Below, piece by piece: positions 13,242 to 22,287 of a stretch of DNA of 36,549 nt; within the stretch, counting starts at the first letter, position 1, and each line of letters begins with the position of its first letter. A program made the translations under genes and the position numbers. Below the pieces are notes generated by a model that was given only the letters and a program-made list of their open reading frames with translations, was not told where the DNA came from and searched no databases. Location of the stretch: IMG/VR virus record IMGVR_UViG_3300033153_016030, positions 1 to 36,549 of that record. One strand, given 5' to 3'. Origin of the DNA: a virus.

Positions 13242-15905
13242 TCACATTGAAAAGTATTCTCCTAGTCCTGTTTGTTTCTGATTATAGAGCAATTCGATTT
13301 TACTAATTCCGAGCGGTTGAAGTATTCGCATAGCATTTGTAAATAGCCGCGCCTCGTAATACTTCCAGTCAATCAATTTGATATCATCTTCTGTGATTAA
13401 TTCAAGCGCTTTAACTCTTTCCTTGCCAGTGAGATTGATCCACGAAACCTTCATTCCTGGAAATGCTGGTAGATGCGCCGCTTTGAGTTGCATATACACA
13501 ATGAAGTTTTGCATAGCTTCGGCGTTTTTGTACTCACCGCGAGCTTTCACGCTTTTGGTTATCGACAACTCTTCTATTGTAACATCGTGTACAGATTTGA
13601 TATATGCTTGTGCAACGTGTTTTGCTTCGTTAATATCTTTTTTAATTAGATGTTCTATCATAGCTTCGAGCATATCACTTTGATGTGTGAACGAATCGCC
13701 ACGTCGTGTTTCTATTCCACGAATATATAACTTTTTCTCGGGCCATATTGAACGCGAAATGTATTTCTTCTTTGTTCCCATCTGAATCATTGGGTCGAGA
13801 ATCTTTTCGAACTCAATTAGTATTCCCGCTTCTTCGCTTAATATGGCTTCGAGTTGCTTACCTTCCTCTATTGCATCTTCGAGAACCTCGTTTTTAAGTT
13901 TCACGAATACGCTATCTGTATCGCCGTATAAGACGTTATAACCAAGAGACTCTAGTATACTCTCTAATAACTTTTTATGGTACACAGCCCACGTTGTGAT
14001 GCTCTCTCCTATCTCAGGGTTAGTAAAGCGATAAAACGAACTCGCGAATACTCCATACATCGCATTCATTAGGACTTTAACTGCTCCCTGTAAGAAATCG
14101 TAATGTTCTCTTTCTTCATCTGTTTCAGCTTCGGCCATTAGGCGTTTCAATTCATCTCTTCTGTCCCACAATTGCGTTAATAATGTAGGTACCATTCCGA
14201 CTGGCTCCTTAAGGAAGCGCGCATGTTGCACATTGTGTAACTCATCACACTTTGTAAGAAATTCCGAAGTATTAACTTTATCATCGTCTATGTGATCTCC
14301 GTGTGGAATATATGTTGTTGGGTCAATATTATATTTCTTAAACATCGAAGGATACATACTTTTCACATCGAACACAGCGACGAAATCAAATATACCACTT
14401 GACGCGTCCGACACATCTGCTCCTGAAATCTTTTCTTCGTCGTCCTTTCTGATCTGATCAAACTTATTCATTGGAACCGCAACATTTCGACGGTCCGCTT
14501 CTGGAATAATTAACGAATCTATCAGACGCGCTTGTGAATCATATCCCGCCATTGCAAGTGTATTCTTACTCTCCAATGCCAATCTTTCCAATTTGGGAAT
14601 CGCTTTGATTTTATCACAAACATCTAGCGCAAGCCGGGAATCCTTAATACAATATTTCACCACTTTCTTTGAATCTCGCGCCCATTCCTCATCTATCTTC
14701 CAAGTGACCACATCGTCTTTCCCTTCACCTAATAGAAGCTGGGACACGAACTCCAAACTTTCGCGCTGGGGCTTAGCTATCTTTCTCAGGAGAAACATCG
14801 TATCGACTATCACCCGCCCATCCGAGCGCATATGCTTTGTCAATCTGAGCTTCCTCTTTTCAAACCCTATCTTTAAGTCTCTATTCTCAATCACTTCGGC
14901 AAGTGTAGGAAAATCGTAACCCTGAATGTAATACCCAGTAATGATATCGGGATCCAGCGCCGCTATCGTATGCTCAAACGCCATCAGCAATTTCGCGCTC
15001 GTATCCGCCGTAATACTGTATTGTAAATCTTCGCCCACCATATATGTTTTAATTTCGACGCCATTAATATTATGCTCCTGTATTTCCTTTCCAGGCGGGC
15101 ACTTCATAGGACGCATAACCGCGCATATAGTTAATATTTCGCCCGTCTTAATCGATTGTTCGATATCAAACGATAATCGCGTAAGTTCCACATCTATCAT
15201 CTCATCGTGCTTGCATAATGTATCCTCCGCGCGCATCTGAATATCAAAACCATCCTGAGAGGTCTCAAGTGTGTTAATATATCCAAGCCGATTATCATAG
15301 AAAAATCGAAGTGCAAACTCAATGTCCGCCGCATAAAAATCGAGATACGGATATGCGTCGCGTAATCGCTTAACATCCCAAGGCAATTTAACGTACACCT
15401 TATATACGTCCGTCAAATACGGCCCAACATATAGCGCTGTACGCTCTGCGTAAAGAATACAGGTGTTAACGTATAAGAGAGACGTATCGTCGCCTAACGA
15501 ATCAACAGTTATATACGTATAGGGATAAAACATATTGTTCTTAACTATAATACGCTCACCATTATTGGTTCTTCCATATAGCGTAACATTACGTGGAGCA
15601 GAATGGAACACGTCTACTGTCTTAAACGTAATGCTACGCGTATTGCGAATCGTATCGCTTTTCTTATTGCGCAATACGAACTGGCTATACTTTTCGATTG
15701 CTGCGCGAATGTTGAGCATGAAGTCCGCACCGCGCCCATTTACGCATTCGGATCTGTGCAACCCTTTAAAATCGAAATCATCAAAGATAGCTTCCGCTAT
15801 AGTTACCGCGCTCGGTGCATGTGGAGATAACTCATATGTCACACCGATTTTTGCGATAGCTTTCGCTACAAGTTCATTTATGCGTCTGTCCATATACTCG
15901 CTCAT
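13242..15905 (-). CDS. polB: Family B DNA polymerase with 3'-5' exonuclease (887 aa)
   Basis: Replicative polymerase of the element. Exonuclease motifs: Exo I F-DIE (D247, E249), Exo II YYIQGYD (D331), Exo III YCIKD (Y418-D422). Polymerase motifs: A DVKSMYPS (D513), B KVLMNAMYG (610-618), C YGDTDS (660-665). KKKY after motif C fits the template-binding KxY element. All catalytic acids are present, so both polymerisation and proofreading should work. There is no intein, and the length is normal for archaeal and viral PolB. ATG 15905 overlaps the AAA+ gene stop (ATGA), so the two are translationally coupled. Motif A has SMYPS where most have SLYPS, a common viral variant. Confidence 0.97.
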   Translation of the reverse strand: MSEYMDRRINELVAKAIAKIGVTYELSPHAPSAVTIAEAIFDDFDFKGLHRSECVNGRGADFMLNIRAAIEKYSQFVLRNKKSDTIRNTRSITFKTVDVFHSAPRNVTLYGRTNNGERIIVKNNMFYPYTYITVDSLGDDTSLLYVNTCILYAERTALYVGPYLTDVYKVYVKLPWDVKRLRDAYPYLDFYAADIEFALRFFYDNRLGYINTLETSQDGFDIQMRAEDTLCKHDEMIDVELTRLSFDIEQSIKTGEILTICAVMRPMKCPPGKEIQEHNINGVEIKTYMVGEDLQYSITADTSAKLLMAFEHTIAALDPDIITGYYIQGYDFPTLAEVIENRDLKIGFEKRKLRLTKHMRSDGRVIVDTMFLLRKIAKPQRESLEFVSQLLLGEGKDDVVTWKIDEEWARDSKKVVKYCIKDSRLALDVCDKIKAIPKLERLALESKNTLAMAGYDSQARLIDSLIIPEADRRNVAVPMNKFDQIRKDDEEKISGADVSDASSGIFDFVAVFDVKSMYPSMFKKYNIDPTTYIPHGDHIDDDKVNTSEFLTKCDELHNVQHARFLKEPVGMVPTLLTQLWDRRDELKRLMAEAETDEEREHYDFLQGAVKVLMNAMYGVFASSFYRFTNPEIGESITTWAVYHKKLLESILESLGYNVLYGDTDSVFVKLKNEVLEDAIEEGKQLEAILSEEAGILIEFEKILDPMIQMGTKKKYISRSIWPEKKLYIRGIETRRGDSFTHQSDMLEAMIEHLIKKDINEAKHVAQAYIKSVHDVTIEELSITKSVKARGEYKNAEAMQNFIVYMQLKAAHLPAFPGMKVSWINLTGKERVKALELITEDDIKLIDWKYYEARLFTNAMRILQPLGISKIELLYNQKQTGLGEYFSM

Positions 15906-17281
15906 ACAATTCCACCTTGCGTTTCTTCTTCGTAATCTTCAAACTCGAAATCATATTCGAATGAATTCTCTACACCCGTGAGAGGATGCAGAAAGTTAAT
16001 GTTAATGCAATTCTCTTTGATGAATTTATCACTTACACCTGGGAATTCTTGCTGCACATTTTTTACTGCCTCTTTTGTTAAGTATTCCATGTCAAGAGAT
16101 TTCTGATTTATTATGGCGTCTGCGAGATCGCTAAGATGCCATCCATTATCATCAGAGTCTAAGTAACCATCCATTGCCATTGCAATCAAATGACGCTTCA
16201 ATTCTGCTGGCGTGTAATTCAGATCCATGTCTCGCAGTCGGCGCTGAATTTGTTTATCTTTAAAGCGCGGCCGATTACTGTCGTCGCCGACATTTAAAGT
16301 GCCTTGCGACGTGTTTTCAGTGGATCCCATTGCGCGCAATATTCCGCGGCGCTCGTGGTCCAACTTTATACAGTAATCTACAAAGACGGCGCCGAATATT
16401 TCCCACGCGCAATATATATCTTCCGGCGTAGCGAGCATAACTGTTCCATATTTACTATCTGGAATCGTTATCCGTTCCAGCGCATGGAATCTCGTTACGG
16501 CGGCGATAAAGTCAATGAGATAATCTGTCTGCGACATAACTATTCTGAATGTTGTAGGAATGTAATCAAATAGCGCCTCACTTCCAGGAATTATAACTTT
16601 GATATTTGTCGTTGGCAAGACTCTAGCTATATGTGCGCGCAGTGCGCTAAATTCATCATCGGTATAAGTTACCAGATGAGCACCGCTTCTCGACGCCATT
16701 TCTAGTTTTCTTTTCACAACGGCCTGTGTATGCTCTTTATCTGTTCGTGTAACTAATGTGATTACACGCCGCCACAATTCCGGGTTAATCTCTGCGTTTT
16801 TATTCTCTAATGCGAGTGTTGTTAAATACGGTCTACATGGTAAAACTTTCGATCTCGTTTGGTCTCCTTCTTTATCCATTGTAACGTCAGTAACGTCATA
16901 TTTGGCGTTTACGCCCTCTCCCCAATCTTTGAGGACTTCTATTATTTGCTGGCCGGCCTTCTGCAATTCGGAAACATATACATATGATGCACGCGTTATG
17001 GCCGAACCCTGATACCATATATTCTTTTCTGACGATGAACGATAACGTAGAAGTTCCTTTTCGGGCAATAATGCTAAGACAGCATTAGATATCTTTGTTT
17101 TACCTGTGCCCGCCCAGCCATGTATAATGACTGGACGTTCGGCAAGAACATACGCGAGCATAGTTATGAGCGCGTTGCGTTCTTCTCCGAGCACAGGGTC
17201 AACTACGTATTCGCCTCGGTCTTCGTCATAAGACCTGGCATCAGGAAAATAGCGTGTCAACTCATATAAGTCGATTTTCAC
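15902..17281 (-). CDS. AAA+ ATPase, candidate replicative helicase or loader (459 aa)
   Basis: Walker A GWAGTGKT (55-62) follows a leading strand VIIHG. A YVYVSELQ segment (about 97-104) is a possible Walker B. Further downstream are an ELWRRVITL block that could hold an arginine finger and a region suggestive of a winged helix (RRLRDMDLNYTPAELKRHL...DGYLDSDDNGWHLS, about 360-400). This layout suits an archaeal-virus helicase of the MCM/AAA+ class, but the sequence is too divergent to name. The acidic tail (FEFEDYEEET) is noteworthy. GTG 17281 has AGGTG 6 nt upstream; GTG 17290 is the alternative. Coupling with PolB supports a replication role. Confidence 0.75.
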   Translation of the reverse strand: MKIDLYELTRYFPDARSYDEDRGEYVVDPVLGEERNALITMLAYVLAERPVIIHGWAGTGKTKISNAVLALLPEKELLRYRSSSEKNIWYQGSAITRASYVYVSELQKAGQQIIEVLKDWGEGVNAKYDVTDVTMDKEGDQTRSKVLPCRPYLTTLALENKNAEINPELWRRVITLVTRTDKEHTQAVVKRKLEMASRSGAHLVTYTDDEFSALRAHIARVLPTTNIKVIIPGSEALFDYIPTTFRIVMSQTDYLIDFIAAVTRFHALERITIPDSKYGTVMLATPEDIYCAWEIFGAVFVDYCIKLDHERRGILRAMGSTENTSQGTLNVGDDSNRPRFKDKQIQRRLRDMDLNYTPAELKRHLIAMAMDGYLDSDDNGWHLSDLADAIINQKSLDMEYLTKEAVKNVQQEFPGVSDKFIKENCININFLHPLTGVENSFEYDFEFEDYEEETQGGIV

Positions 17282-17307
17282 GCGAATCACCTGACTTTCT
17301 GTTCAGA

Positions 17308-18117
17308 TCACTCATATAGAGCTTTCATTATCTTGTCTACGTACGCGATGTCGATACTATCTCTTTCTAGCGCAGTGACAATCATTGTATGAATCTGGTC
17401 TTTCGGTAACCCAAGGGGTTTCAAGTCTTTATATTTCTCGACGAGTCCACTTAAAAGTTCATCGTCGGTTTTGCTGGACTTCTTTTTTCCGCCTTTCTTT
17501 TTGGCAGGTTTCTTTTCTTCCTTTGGCTCCTCTTTTGGTTCCTCGTCTATGGGAGCTTCCTGTGGTTCGGTATTATCCACTGGAATGAAACCTATTGTGT
17601 TTACTGAGCGCCCAGCAATGAGAGTTTCCATAGTTGTTGCGCTTACCTTAACTCCTTTCCACTCGGTTGTGTCGGGGTGCAACTTCATAAGTCCTCTCCA
17701 TGCGGTTGGAGGCACACCAAACAAGAACATTTCTGCTCTTTCTGTGCCATCCTCATTTGTAACCATTTCTGCTTCCTCGAACGAAACAACGAGATACACT
17801 CTTGCTTTAGCGCTCTCGCCTTTCTGACAATATGGGCAGAGCGACTTATCTAGCTTCCATGTTCCGTTCTGATCACCGAATTTGGCGGTACACGAAAATG
17901 TTCTACCCTTATATCTGTCATAATGCTCGTATTTGGTTATAAATGGTTCATCTTCTGCCAGCACTAACACACATGGAAGGTCTGTTTTCTTGTCTATGAA
18001 TCCATCTGTCTTTGGCCACTGGCGTCTACGCGGTAGTGGCAGTATGTCGCCACTTTTGGATGGGTTATTATTCCCATACGCTTTCGAATTAGTTTTGTCT
18101 CCTGTTCTTATTACCAT
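17308..18117 (-). CDS. Possible single-stranded DNA-binding protein (269 aa)
   Basis: Not firmly recognised. A central beta-rich region (residues 48-175) contains a zinc-type cluster, C76 and CPYC (94-97). It is followed by a Pro/Glu linker, a very basic KKPAKKKGGKKK stretch (about 205-218) and a C-terminal helical domain. Phage ssDNA-binding proteins of similar size with an inserted zinc site and charged linker have this layout, and it stands directly upstream of the AAA+ ATPase and PolB. GGAGG lies 9 nt before ATG 18117. A structural or transcription role is also possible. Confidence 0.45.
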   Translation of the reverse strand: MVIRTGDKTNSKAYGNNNPSKSGDILPLPRRRQWPKTDGFIDKKTDLPCVLVLAEDEPFITKYEHYDRYKGRTFSCTAKFGDQNGTWKLDKSLCPYCQKGESAKARVYLVVSFEEAEMVTNEDGTERAEMFLFGVPPTAWRGLMKLHPDTTEWKGVKVSATTMETLIAGRSVNTIGFIPVDNTEPQEAPIDEEPKEEPKEEKKPAKKKGGKKKSSKTDDELLSGLVEKYKDLKPLGLPKDQIHTMIVTALERDSIDIAYVDKIMKALYE

Positions 18118-18130
18118 CTCTTTTTTCCTC

Positions 18131-18421
18131 CTAAGAGAGATATTCTATCAGTTCTTCTGGCGATAGATCACCATCGTGAAATCTACTTGTTTTTAAAAGC
18201 GCTTTGTCAAAACTTTGCATTCTCGCTTCGACAAGATCACTAATATCTTCTTCATCAACATCTTTCACTACGACTTTTACTTCACGATATCCAAATTTCC
18301 TCTGCGTTGGCAATCGTGCGAGTAATTCCACATCGACTTTATGCCCCGTGGATTCCTTTCGGGCTACTTTCTTGGGCGCCGCCTTTTTCGCTGGCGCGCT
18401 CTTTTCTTCCTTTTTAGCCAT
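18131..18421 (-). CDS. Small protein with basic histone H1-like tail (96 aa)
   Basis: The first 25 residues are Lys/Ala/Pro-rich (KSAPAKKAAPKKVARK), like the flexible tails of H1-type or HU-tail DNA-binding proteins. The rest (from about 28) is a small alpha/beta domain ending in an acidic helix. It has its own TATA box and a GAGG site 8 nt from the ATG, so it is probably strongly transcribed. Role inferred: non-specific DNA binding or partner of the next gene. Confidence 0.55.
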   Translation of the reverse strand: MAKKEEKSAPAKKAAPKKVARKESTGHKVDVELLARLPTQRKFGYREVKVVVKDVDEEDISDLVEARMQSFDKALLKTSRFHDGDLSPEELIEYLS

Positions 18422-18456
18422 ACCGTTAGCCTCATATCTAATATTGGTAGTGTAGG

Positions 18457-18464
18457 TATATAAA
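18457..18464 (-). promoter_or_regulatory. Archaeal TATA box upstream of the basic-tailed protein gene
   Basis: Minus strand AGGTTTATATACC, centred 40 nt upstream of the ATG at 18421. Initiation about 25 bp downstream would be near 18435, leaving a leader of about 14 nt that still contains the GAGG ribosome site. It is in the 44-bp gap after the preceding gene and probably drives the basic-tail, SSB-like, AAA+ and PolB genes. Confidence 0.75.
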
Positions 18465-18465
18465 C

Positions 18466-18747
18466 CTATGCTCTAGTCATATTCTCGTAAATTTCTGCGA
18501 CGGCGCTTTCCTCGTTTTCTATTACTGCGCGCCGTTTAATATAGTTATCGAATACTTCGGAATCCTTTAAAGATTCCCGCATACTTTCTAATTGTCTTTC
18601 TATTATTAAGCGCGTAGCTATTAAACTTCTTAGTTCGCCGCCAATTTCTTCTTCGCGCATTAGCATAGCTGATACTTGATTTTCAAGTTCAGCGTAATAA
18701 TATGTAAGCCATACATCTTGTTCATCTATTTCTTCATTTTCTGACAT
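18466..18747 (-). CDS. Hypothetical helical protein (93 aa)
   Basis: ATG 18747 has GGAGG 9 nt upstream, inside the end of the resolvase gene; an earlier frame start lacks a ribosome site. The protein is nearly all helix with heptad-like spacing (LENQVSAMLMREEEIGGEL, IERQLESMRESL), so probably a coiled-coil oligomer. Function unknown. Confidence 0.7.
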   Translation of the reverse strand: MSENEEIDEQDVWLTYYYAELENQVSAMLMREEEIGGELRSLIATRLIIERQLESMRESLKDSEVFDNYIKRRAVIENEESAVAEIYENMTRA

Positions 18748-19264
18748 CGAATATTGCCTCCAATAGTTGTTCTGGTGGAAATATTTTTGGACGCGCACCT
18801 ATCTTTAGTGAGATAATTGCGTTGTCGCGGATTATTTCCCAGCGTATTCTTGTTCGTTCCGCATTTTCTTCTATCAATCTTTTTAATACATTGGGAAGCA
18901 TTAAAAATACTTCTTCTTTTCCGTGGAATAATAGGAAATAGTAGCGCCCACCCATTTCGTTAAAAATCCACCCATAAGTAAATTGATGATCTCTAATATA
19001 ATTGTCGTCACCAGATCTGAATATATACGAGGCGCTATTTTTACAACTTTTAACTTCGATAAATGCATATTTATCATTTTTAAACAATTCAAAATCCGAA
19101 GGCGCTTTTGGAGCCTGGTAGCGAGATCGGAAATGGTGTTTACAGCGCGGGCATTCAACTTGGATGAATGATTTAAAATCTGGCCATTTAAGACAAACGA
19201 TTCCGGGTACACTATTCATCGCCTTTTTAAAACACGATTCTGCCCATTGTCCACGGGTATTCAT
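18734..19264 (-). CDS. RecU-like Holliday-junction resolvase / PD-(D/E)XK nuclease (176 aa)
   Basis: Residues G5-QWAE9 (helix 1 Glu), APSDFEL (D57) and FIEVKS (E70, K72) form the PD-(D/E)XK active site, followed by HQFTYGWIFNEMGGRYYFLLF, the RecU-type DHQ...GG.ayfli block. A CPRCKHHF insertion (38-45) adds a half zinc knuckle not typical of RecU. Predicted to cut branched DNA produced during recombination-dependent replication. Its ATG overlaps the homing endonuclease stop (ATGA). Confidence 0.78.
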   Translation of the reverse strand: MNTRGQWAESCFKKAMNSVPGIVCLKWPDFKSFIQVECPRCKHHFRSRYQAPKAPSDFELFKNDKYAFIEVKSCKNSASYIFRSGDDNYIRDHQFTYGWIFNEMGGRYYFLLFHGKEEVFLMLPNVLKRLIEENAERTRIRWEIIRDNAIISLKIGARPKIFPPEQLLEAIFDVRK

Positions 19265-20040
19265 AGATTTTCCCCCCGCGACTTTAGATAATTCATTTGT
19301 TTATAATGTTTTCGACATAATCCTTTAGCGCAAAATTCTGCTTCACATTCACAATTATAATTTGTAGATTTTTTATCCAATTCTATTTCAAATATTTTCC
19401 GAGCATTTTTCCAACTTTCAAATTTATCCATTTTTCTTTGTAATAATAATGTAATATCGATATCTTTATATAACCATTCGAGCGATTTTTTAAAATCGGA
19501 TATACGCGAAATTCTTATTTCATAAACATTATTTCGTTTACGTAGGTGCGCATCAATATTAAGTTCATTATTAAGAAGAACTCTAATACCCATAAGAAAT
19601 TCCTTTGTTCCCAATATTGACCATTCGGAAGTTACATTCGTTTTATATTTATTATATCCCCAATATATACATCCATCACCATCTGAATATCCACGTATGA
19701 AGTGCTTAAGTAAATGCTCTGGAACTGTTGTGGGAAACTCTAATATCAAACTTTTCCGTGGAACACAACCATGTTTAATCAAATCTTGCGCCAATTTTTT
19801 ATTTATTATCTGGATTTTAACCATATTTCGAGATGTGGTAATTGGATGCTTCGATTCTAATGCACTTTTAAATCGTTCAATAATAATTCTATCTTTTTTA
19901 TGAAGCGAAAGTGTCGTACTCAAAGTCCCATTTTTATATTTATATACGCACCCATCTGCAAAAAGAAATCCTAGAAAATATGCTTTTTCTTGCGTATCTA
20001 TAGTTTCAAAGAAATCTCTATTGCATTGATACATATTCAT
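19261..20040 (-). CDS. LAGLIDADG-type homing endonuclease, copy 2, with C-terminal zinc tail (259 aa)
   Basis: Motif 1 is AYFLGFLFADG (20-30) and motif 2 HFIRGYSDGDG. It is strongly similar along its length to copy 1, including QDLIKHGCVPRKSL and PTTVPEHLL. Unlike copies 1 and 3 it has a tail of about 35 residues with C-x-C-x4-C and GLCRKHYKQ, a zinc knuckle like those appended to phage HNH endonucleases that probably aids DNA binding. It overlaps both neighbours by 4 nt (ATGA), so it is perfectly fitted between the Cas4-like and RecU-like genes. Confidence 0.93.
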   Translation of the reverse strand: MNMYQCNRDFFETIDTQEKAYFLGFLFADGCVYKYKNGTLSTTLSLHKKDRIIIERFKSALESKHPITTSRNMVKIQIINKKLAQDLIKHGCVPRKSLILEFPTTVPEHLLKHFIRGYSDGDGCIYWGYNKYKTNVTSEWSILGTKEFLMGIRVLLNNELNIDAHLRKRNNVYEIRISRISDFKKSLEWLYKDIDITLLLQRKMDKFESWKNARKIFEIELDKKSTNYNCECEAEFCAKGLCRKHYKQMNYLKSRGENL

Positions 20041-20918
20041 TCTTCCTCTGGGAATATCTTATGGTATTCCTTTAGTGTTAGTTCGCCTTCCGGTAACTGG
20101 TTGCAATAGTTTGCGTGATAGCAATAATCACAACGCCAATCGGAACGTTTCTTCTTATTTGGGTATTCTAAACCTTCAGCAACAAGAGCCGCGAAAAGTT
20201 CATCAGACCATTTCTTATAATATCCACGCGCTGGGATTATTTTCTCGTCAAACATTCTTCTTGTTTCTTCGAGAGATTCTAGTATATCCATTACATTTAG
20301 GCGCGTCTTTGCGCCATCGAAATACAGATTCCAATCTTCGTCTCTATCTATCTCAAACTCGCGGATATTAATCTTTCTATCTGATCCAACCCAGAATATC
20401 AGCTTTGCGCCATTAAGAAACACATCTTGTCCAGACCATAGATATAGTCCGACCTGGCCGATATAGTCCTCGCTGATTATGCCGTTACCAATAACTTCTC
20501 TATACTTGAATCCACCAGTTCCGGTTTTAAATTCAACAAGGATGGGTTCACCTTCTATTTCCACAACGGCGTCGTATTCTCCCGATATCTTATATTCATT
20601 AGAGAACCATTTGACATTACTTCCGCGCCAAATACCGGCTTTCATAAAGTATTTTTGCCACTGTGCTTCAAATTGATGTCCAACATCGAATATCATTTGT
20701 GTTTCATAGTTGTTTTCCCATTCGCCGCCAATGCCTAGCATACTCATTACAATGTTACGCCGACATTTGCCAAACGTTCGCATAGCTTTATGCTCTTCAT
20801 CTCCGATTTCCTGTATCACATGGCAGTCTGTTGCCCACAATGAACGCTTCGGATAAGGCACGATAGAACCTCTCTCGGTAACTTCTCGTACGTTATCTAT
20901 TAGTGTGAAAGGCTTCAT
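20037..20918 (-). CDS. Cas4-like Fe-S PD-(D/E)XK exonuclease (293 aa)
   Basis: Nuclease core: H81, D116 in ISGEYDAVV, E129 and K131 in ILVEFKT. Four Cys placed as in Cas4/AddB nucleases (C52 near the N-terminus; C263, C266 and C272 near the C-terminus) should hold a 4Fe-4S cluster. No CRISPR array or other cas gene is in the window, so a role in DNA end processing or recombination is more likely than spacer acquisition. It is upstream of the RecU-like resolvase, with only the homing endonuclease gene between them. Confidence 0.85.
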   Translation of the reverse strand: MKPFTLIDNVREVTERGSIVPYPKRSLWATDCHVIQEIGDEEHKAMRTFGKCRRNIVMSMLGIGGEWENNYETQMIFDVGHQFEAQWQKYFMKAGIWRGSNVKWFSNEYKISGEYDAVVEIEGEPILVEFKTGTGGFKYREVIGNGIISEDYIGQVGLYLWSGQDVFLNGAKLIFWVGSDRKINIREFEIDRDEDWNLYFDGAKTRLNVMDILESLEETRRMFDEKIIPARGYYKKWSDELFAALVAEGLEYPNKKKRSDWRCDYCYHANYCNQLPEGELTLKEYHKIFPEEE

Positions 20919-20920
20919 GA

Positions 20921-21124
20921 TTAAGCCTCTCCATCATCTGGAGCATTTTTGATTGCCAATACGGCGCGCCATCCAAGGATCATTTCGCCACGCTCATTCT
21001 TAACGCGAATGCAATCCTTCTCTTTGATAACTTCACCGACAATCTTGCGCGGCTTAGACGTATCATCTTCTGTGTATACCACTTTCTTGATTCCTAGATT
21101 TTCTGCTTCGTATTCTTCACTCAT
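20921..21124 (-). CDS. Hypothetical protein (67 aa)
   Basis: A small acidic-then-basic protein (VGEVIKEKDCIRVKNERGEMILGWRAVLAI), probably a compact beta barrel. Its start overlaps the phosphoesterase stop by 4 nt. Function unknown. Confidence 0.7.
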   Translation of the reverse strand: MSEEYEAENLGIKKVVYTEDDTSKPRKIVGEVIKEKDCIRVKNERGEMILGWRAVLAIKNAPDDGEA

Positions 21125-21972
21125 ATATAAAACACTCCGTCCATTTCTGTTATGACGCCATCTTCTATATTTATAAATGCGCCACCTATATCATTGAGCG
21201 TTCGCGCTTGTGCTTCTTCATATGTCGTTTCTCCGTCTGAATATGCGGCTAAGAAACTTGGGAGAGCAAGCATAGGCGAGCCTTCCCATTCATAGTGTGG
21301 TTTCAAGTCGTCTTCCACATATTCCAATTTTAAATCTCTTATAGGACGTATATCTATATACTTATGATAATGTCCACATATGAAAAAGTCGGCGTTGATT
21401 TTCAACATTGAAAACTTCTTTCTGAGAGCACGCCTAATCTTATGTTGTCTCTCAAATGGATCTGGGTCATTTGAAGCAATGCTCCCAGCGCCATGCATAG
21501 CGAGAATGCGCAAATGAAACGGATTCTCTTTATCATCTGGATTTTCTTGATACAAATCTATGATACACATTCGTCCGCCATATGGTATTCCTAAATCTTC
21601 TGCTATACTCTCAGCAACATCGCCCTGCTCTTTGGATATTGTCTCTTCATGGTTTCCAGCGAGATACACAAGCAACTGGCTCGTTTTTTCATCTATCGCT
21701 AAGCGTCTAAGTTGATTTTTGATATAGCGCCGCTCGGCCTCAAATGTTGGTATCTCAGGATTGATCTCTGTAATTGAATGGCGTTTGTCTTTGGGGTTAA
21801 TGGCGTCATTCATATCTCCTAGCGCAAGCGCTCTATTGCGTGTCTTGTTAGAAGCTATCAATCCTATATAATCCTCAAATGGGATACGCTGAAATCCGAT
21901 TGACTTAGGATGAGCATCGCTCACGCCAAACAAAGTACACGGATTGGGTATCCAATATTCAATGCGTCTCAT
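21121..21972 (-). CDS. Calcineurin-like metallophosphoesterase 1 (283 aa)
   Basis: All metal-site motifs are present in order: SDAH (D-x-H), LGDMND (GD-x2-D), AGNHEE (GNHE), AMHG and CGHYHKY (GHxH). Probable substrates are phosphodiesters such as nucleic acid ends or nucleotides. Its neighbours are the Cas4-like nuclease and small zinc proteins. It lacks the capping region expected of Mre11, so I do not call it that. Confidence 0.88.
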   Translation of the reverse strand: MRRIEYWIPNPCTLFGVSDAHPKSIGFQRIPFEDYIGLIASNKTRNRALALGDMNDAINPKDKRHSITEINPEIPTFEAERRYIKNQLRRLAIDEKTSQLLVYLAGNHEETISKEQGDVAESIAEDLGIPYGGRMCIIDLYQENPDDKENPFHLRILAMHGAGSIASNDPDPFERQHKIRRALRKKFSMLKINADFFICGHYHKYIDIRPIRDLKLEYVEDDLKPHYEWEGSPMLALPSFLAAYSDGETTYEEAQARTLNDIGGAFINIEDGVITEMDGVFYI

Positions 21973-22256
21973 TTGGACACGCTCCGCAGTATAGTTCTAT
22001 CGCGCGAAAATGTTCTAATTATAATCCGATTTGTTTCCCGCGTATCTAAAACAAATTTATCGCCGCTATTGATTTGCTCGACAACATGTTCAACTATTTT
22101 TGATTGCCGATTCGCGGTCTTTCTCTTTGAATATGCCCTACGCAATTCTAAACATCGTGGACATCTCGCTTTCGTGTATCCTTCTGTCAGCTTTGTGGGA
22201 CAATCCACACACTGTCCAGAAGCTTTACGCTCTTCGTATACTTCTCTTCGTGTCAT
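21969..22256 (-). CDS. Zinc-knuckle protein (95 aa)
   Basis: CVDC (16-19) and CPRC (32-35) separated by a short turn, followed by a basic helix (LRRAYSKRKTANRQSK), the layout of many small phage DNA-binding zinc proteins. ATGA overlap with the phosphoesterase. Function otherwise unknown. Confidence 0.72.
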   Translation of the reverse strand: MTRREVYEERKASGQCVDCPTKLTEGYTKARCPRCLELRRAYSKRKTANRQSKIVEHVVEQINSGDKFVLDTRETNRIIIRTFSRDRTILRSVSK

Positions 22257-22287
22257 TATATCGCTCCTTGTGCGTTTTCAGTGGGAT

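Noticed and set aside
17308-18117. Sliding clamp (PCNA) assignment for the 269-aa protein
   Set aside because: The zinc-type Cys cluster and Lys-rich linker do not fit a PCNA ring; no PCNA-like gene was found in the window.
20037-20918. Cas4-like gene as part of a CRISPR-Cas locus
   Set aside because: No regularly spaced repeats and no cas1, cas2 or effector genes anywhere in the window.
21121-21972. Phosphoesterase 1 as an Mre11 homolog
   Set aside because: It has the five phosphoesterase motifs but no recognisable Mre11 capping region and no Rad50-like ATPase nearby.
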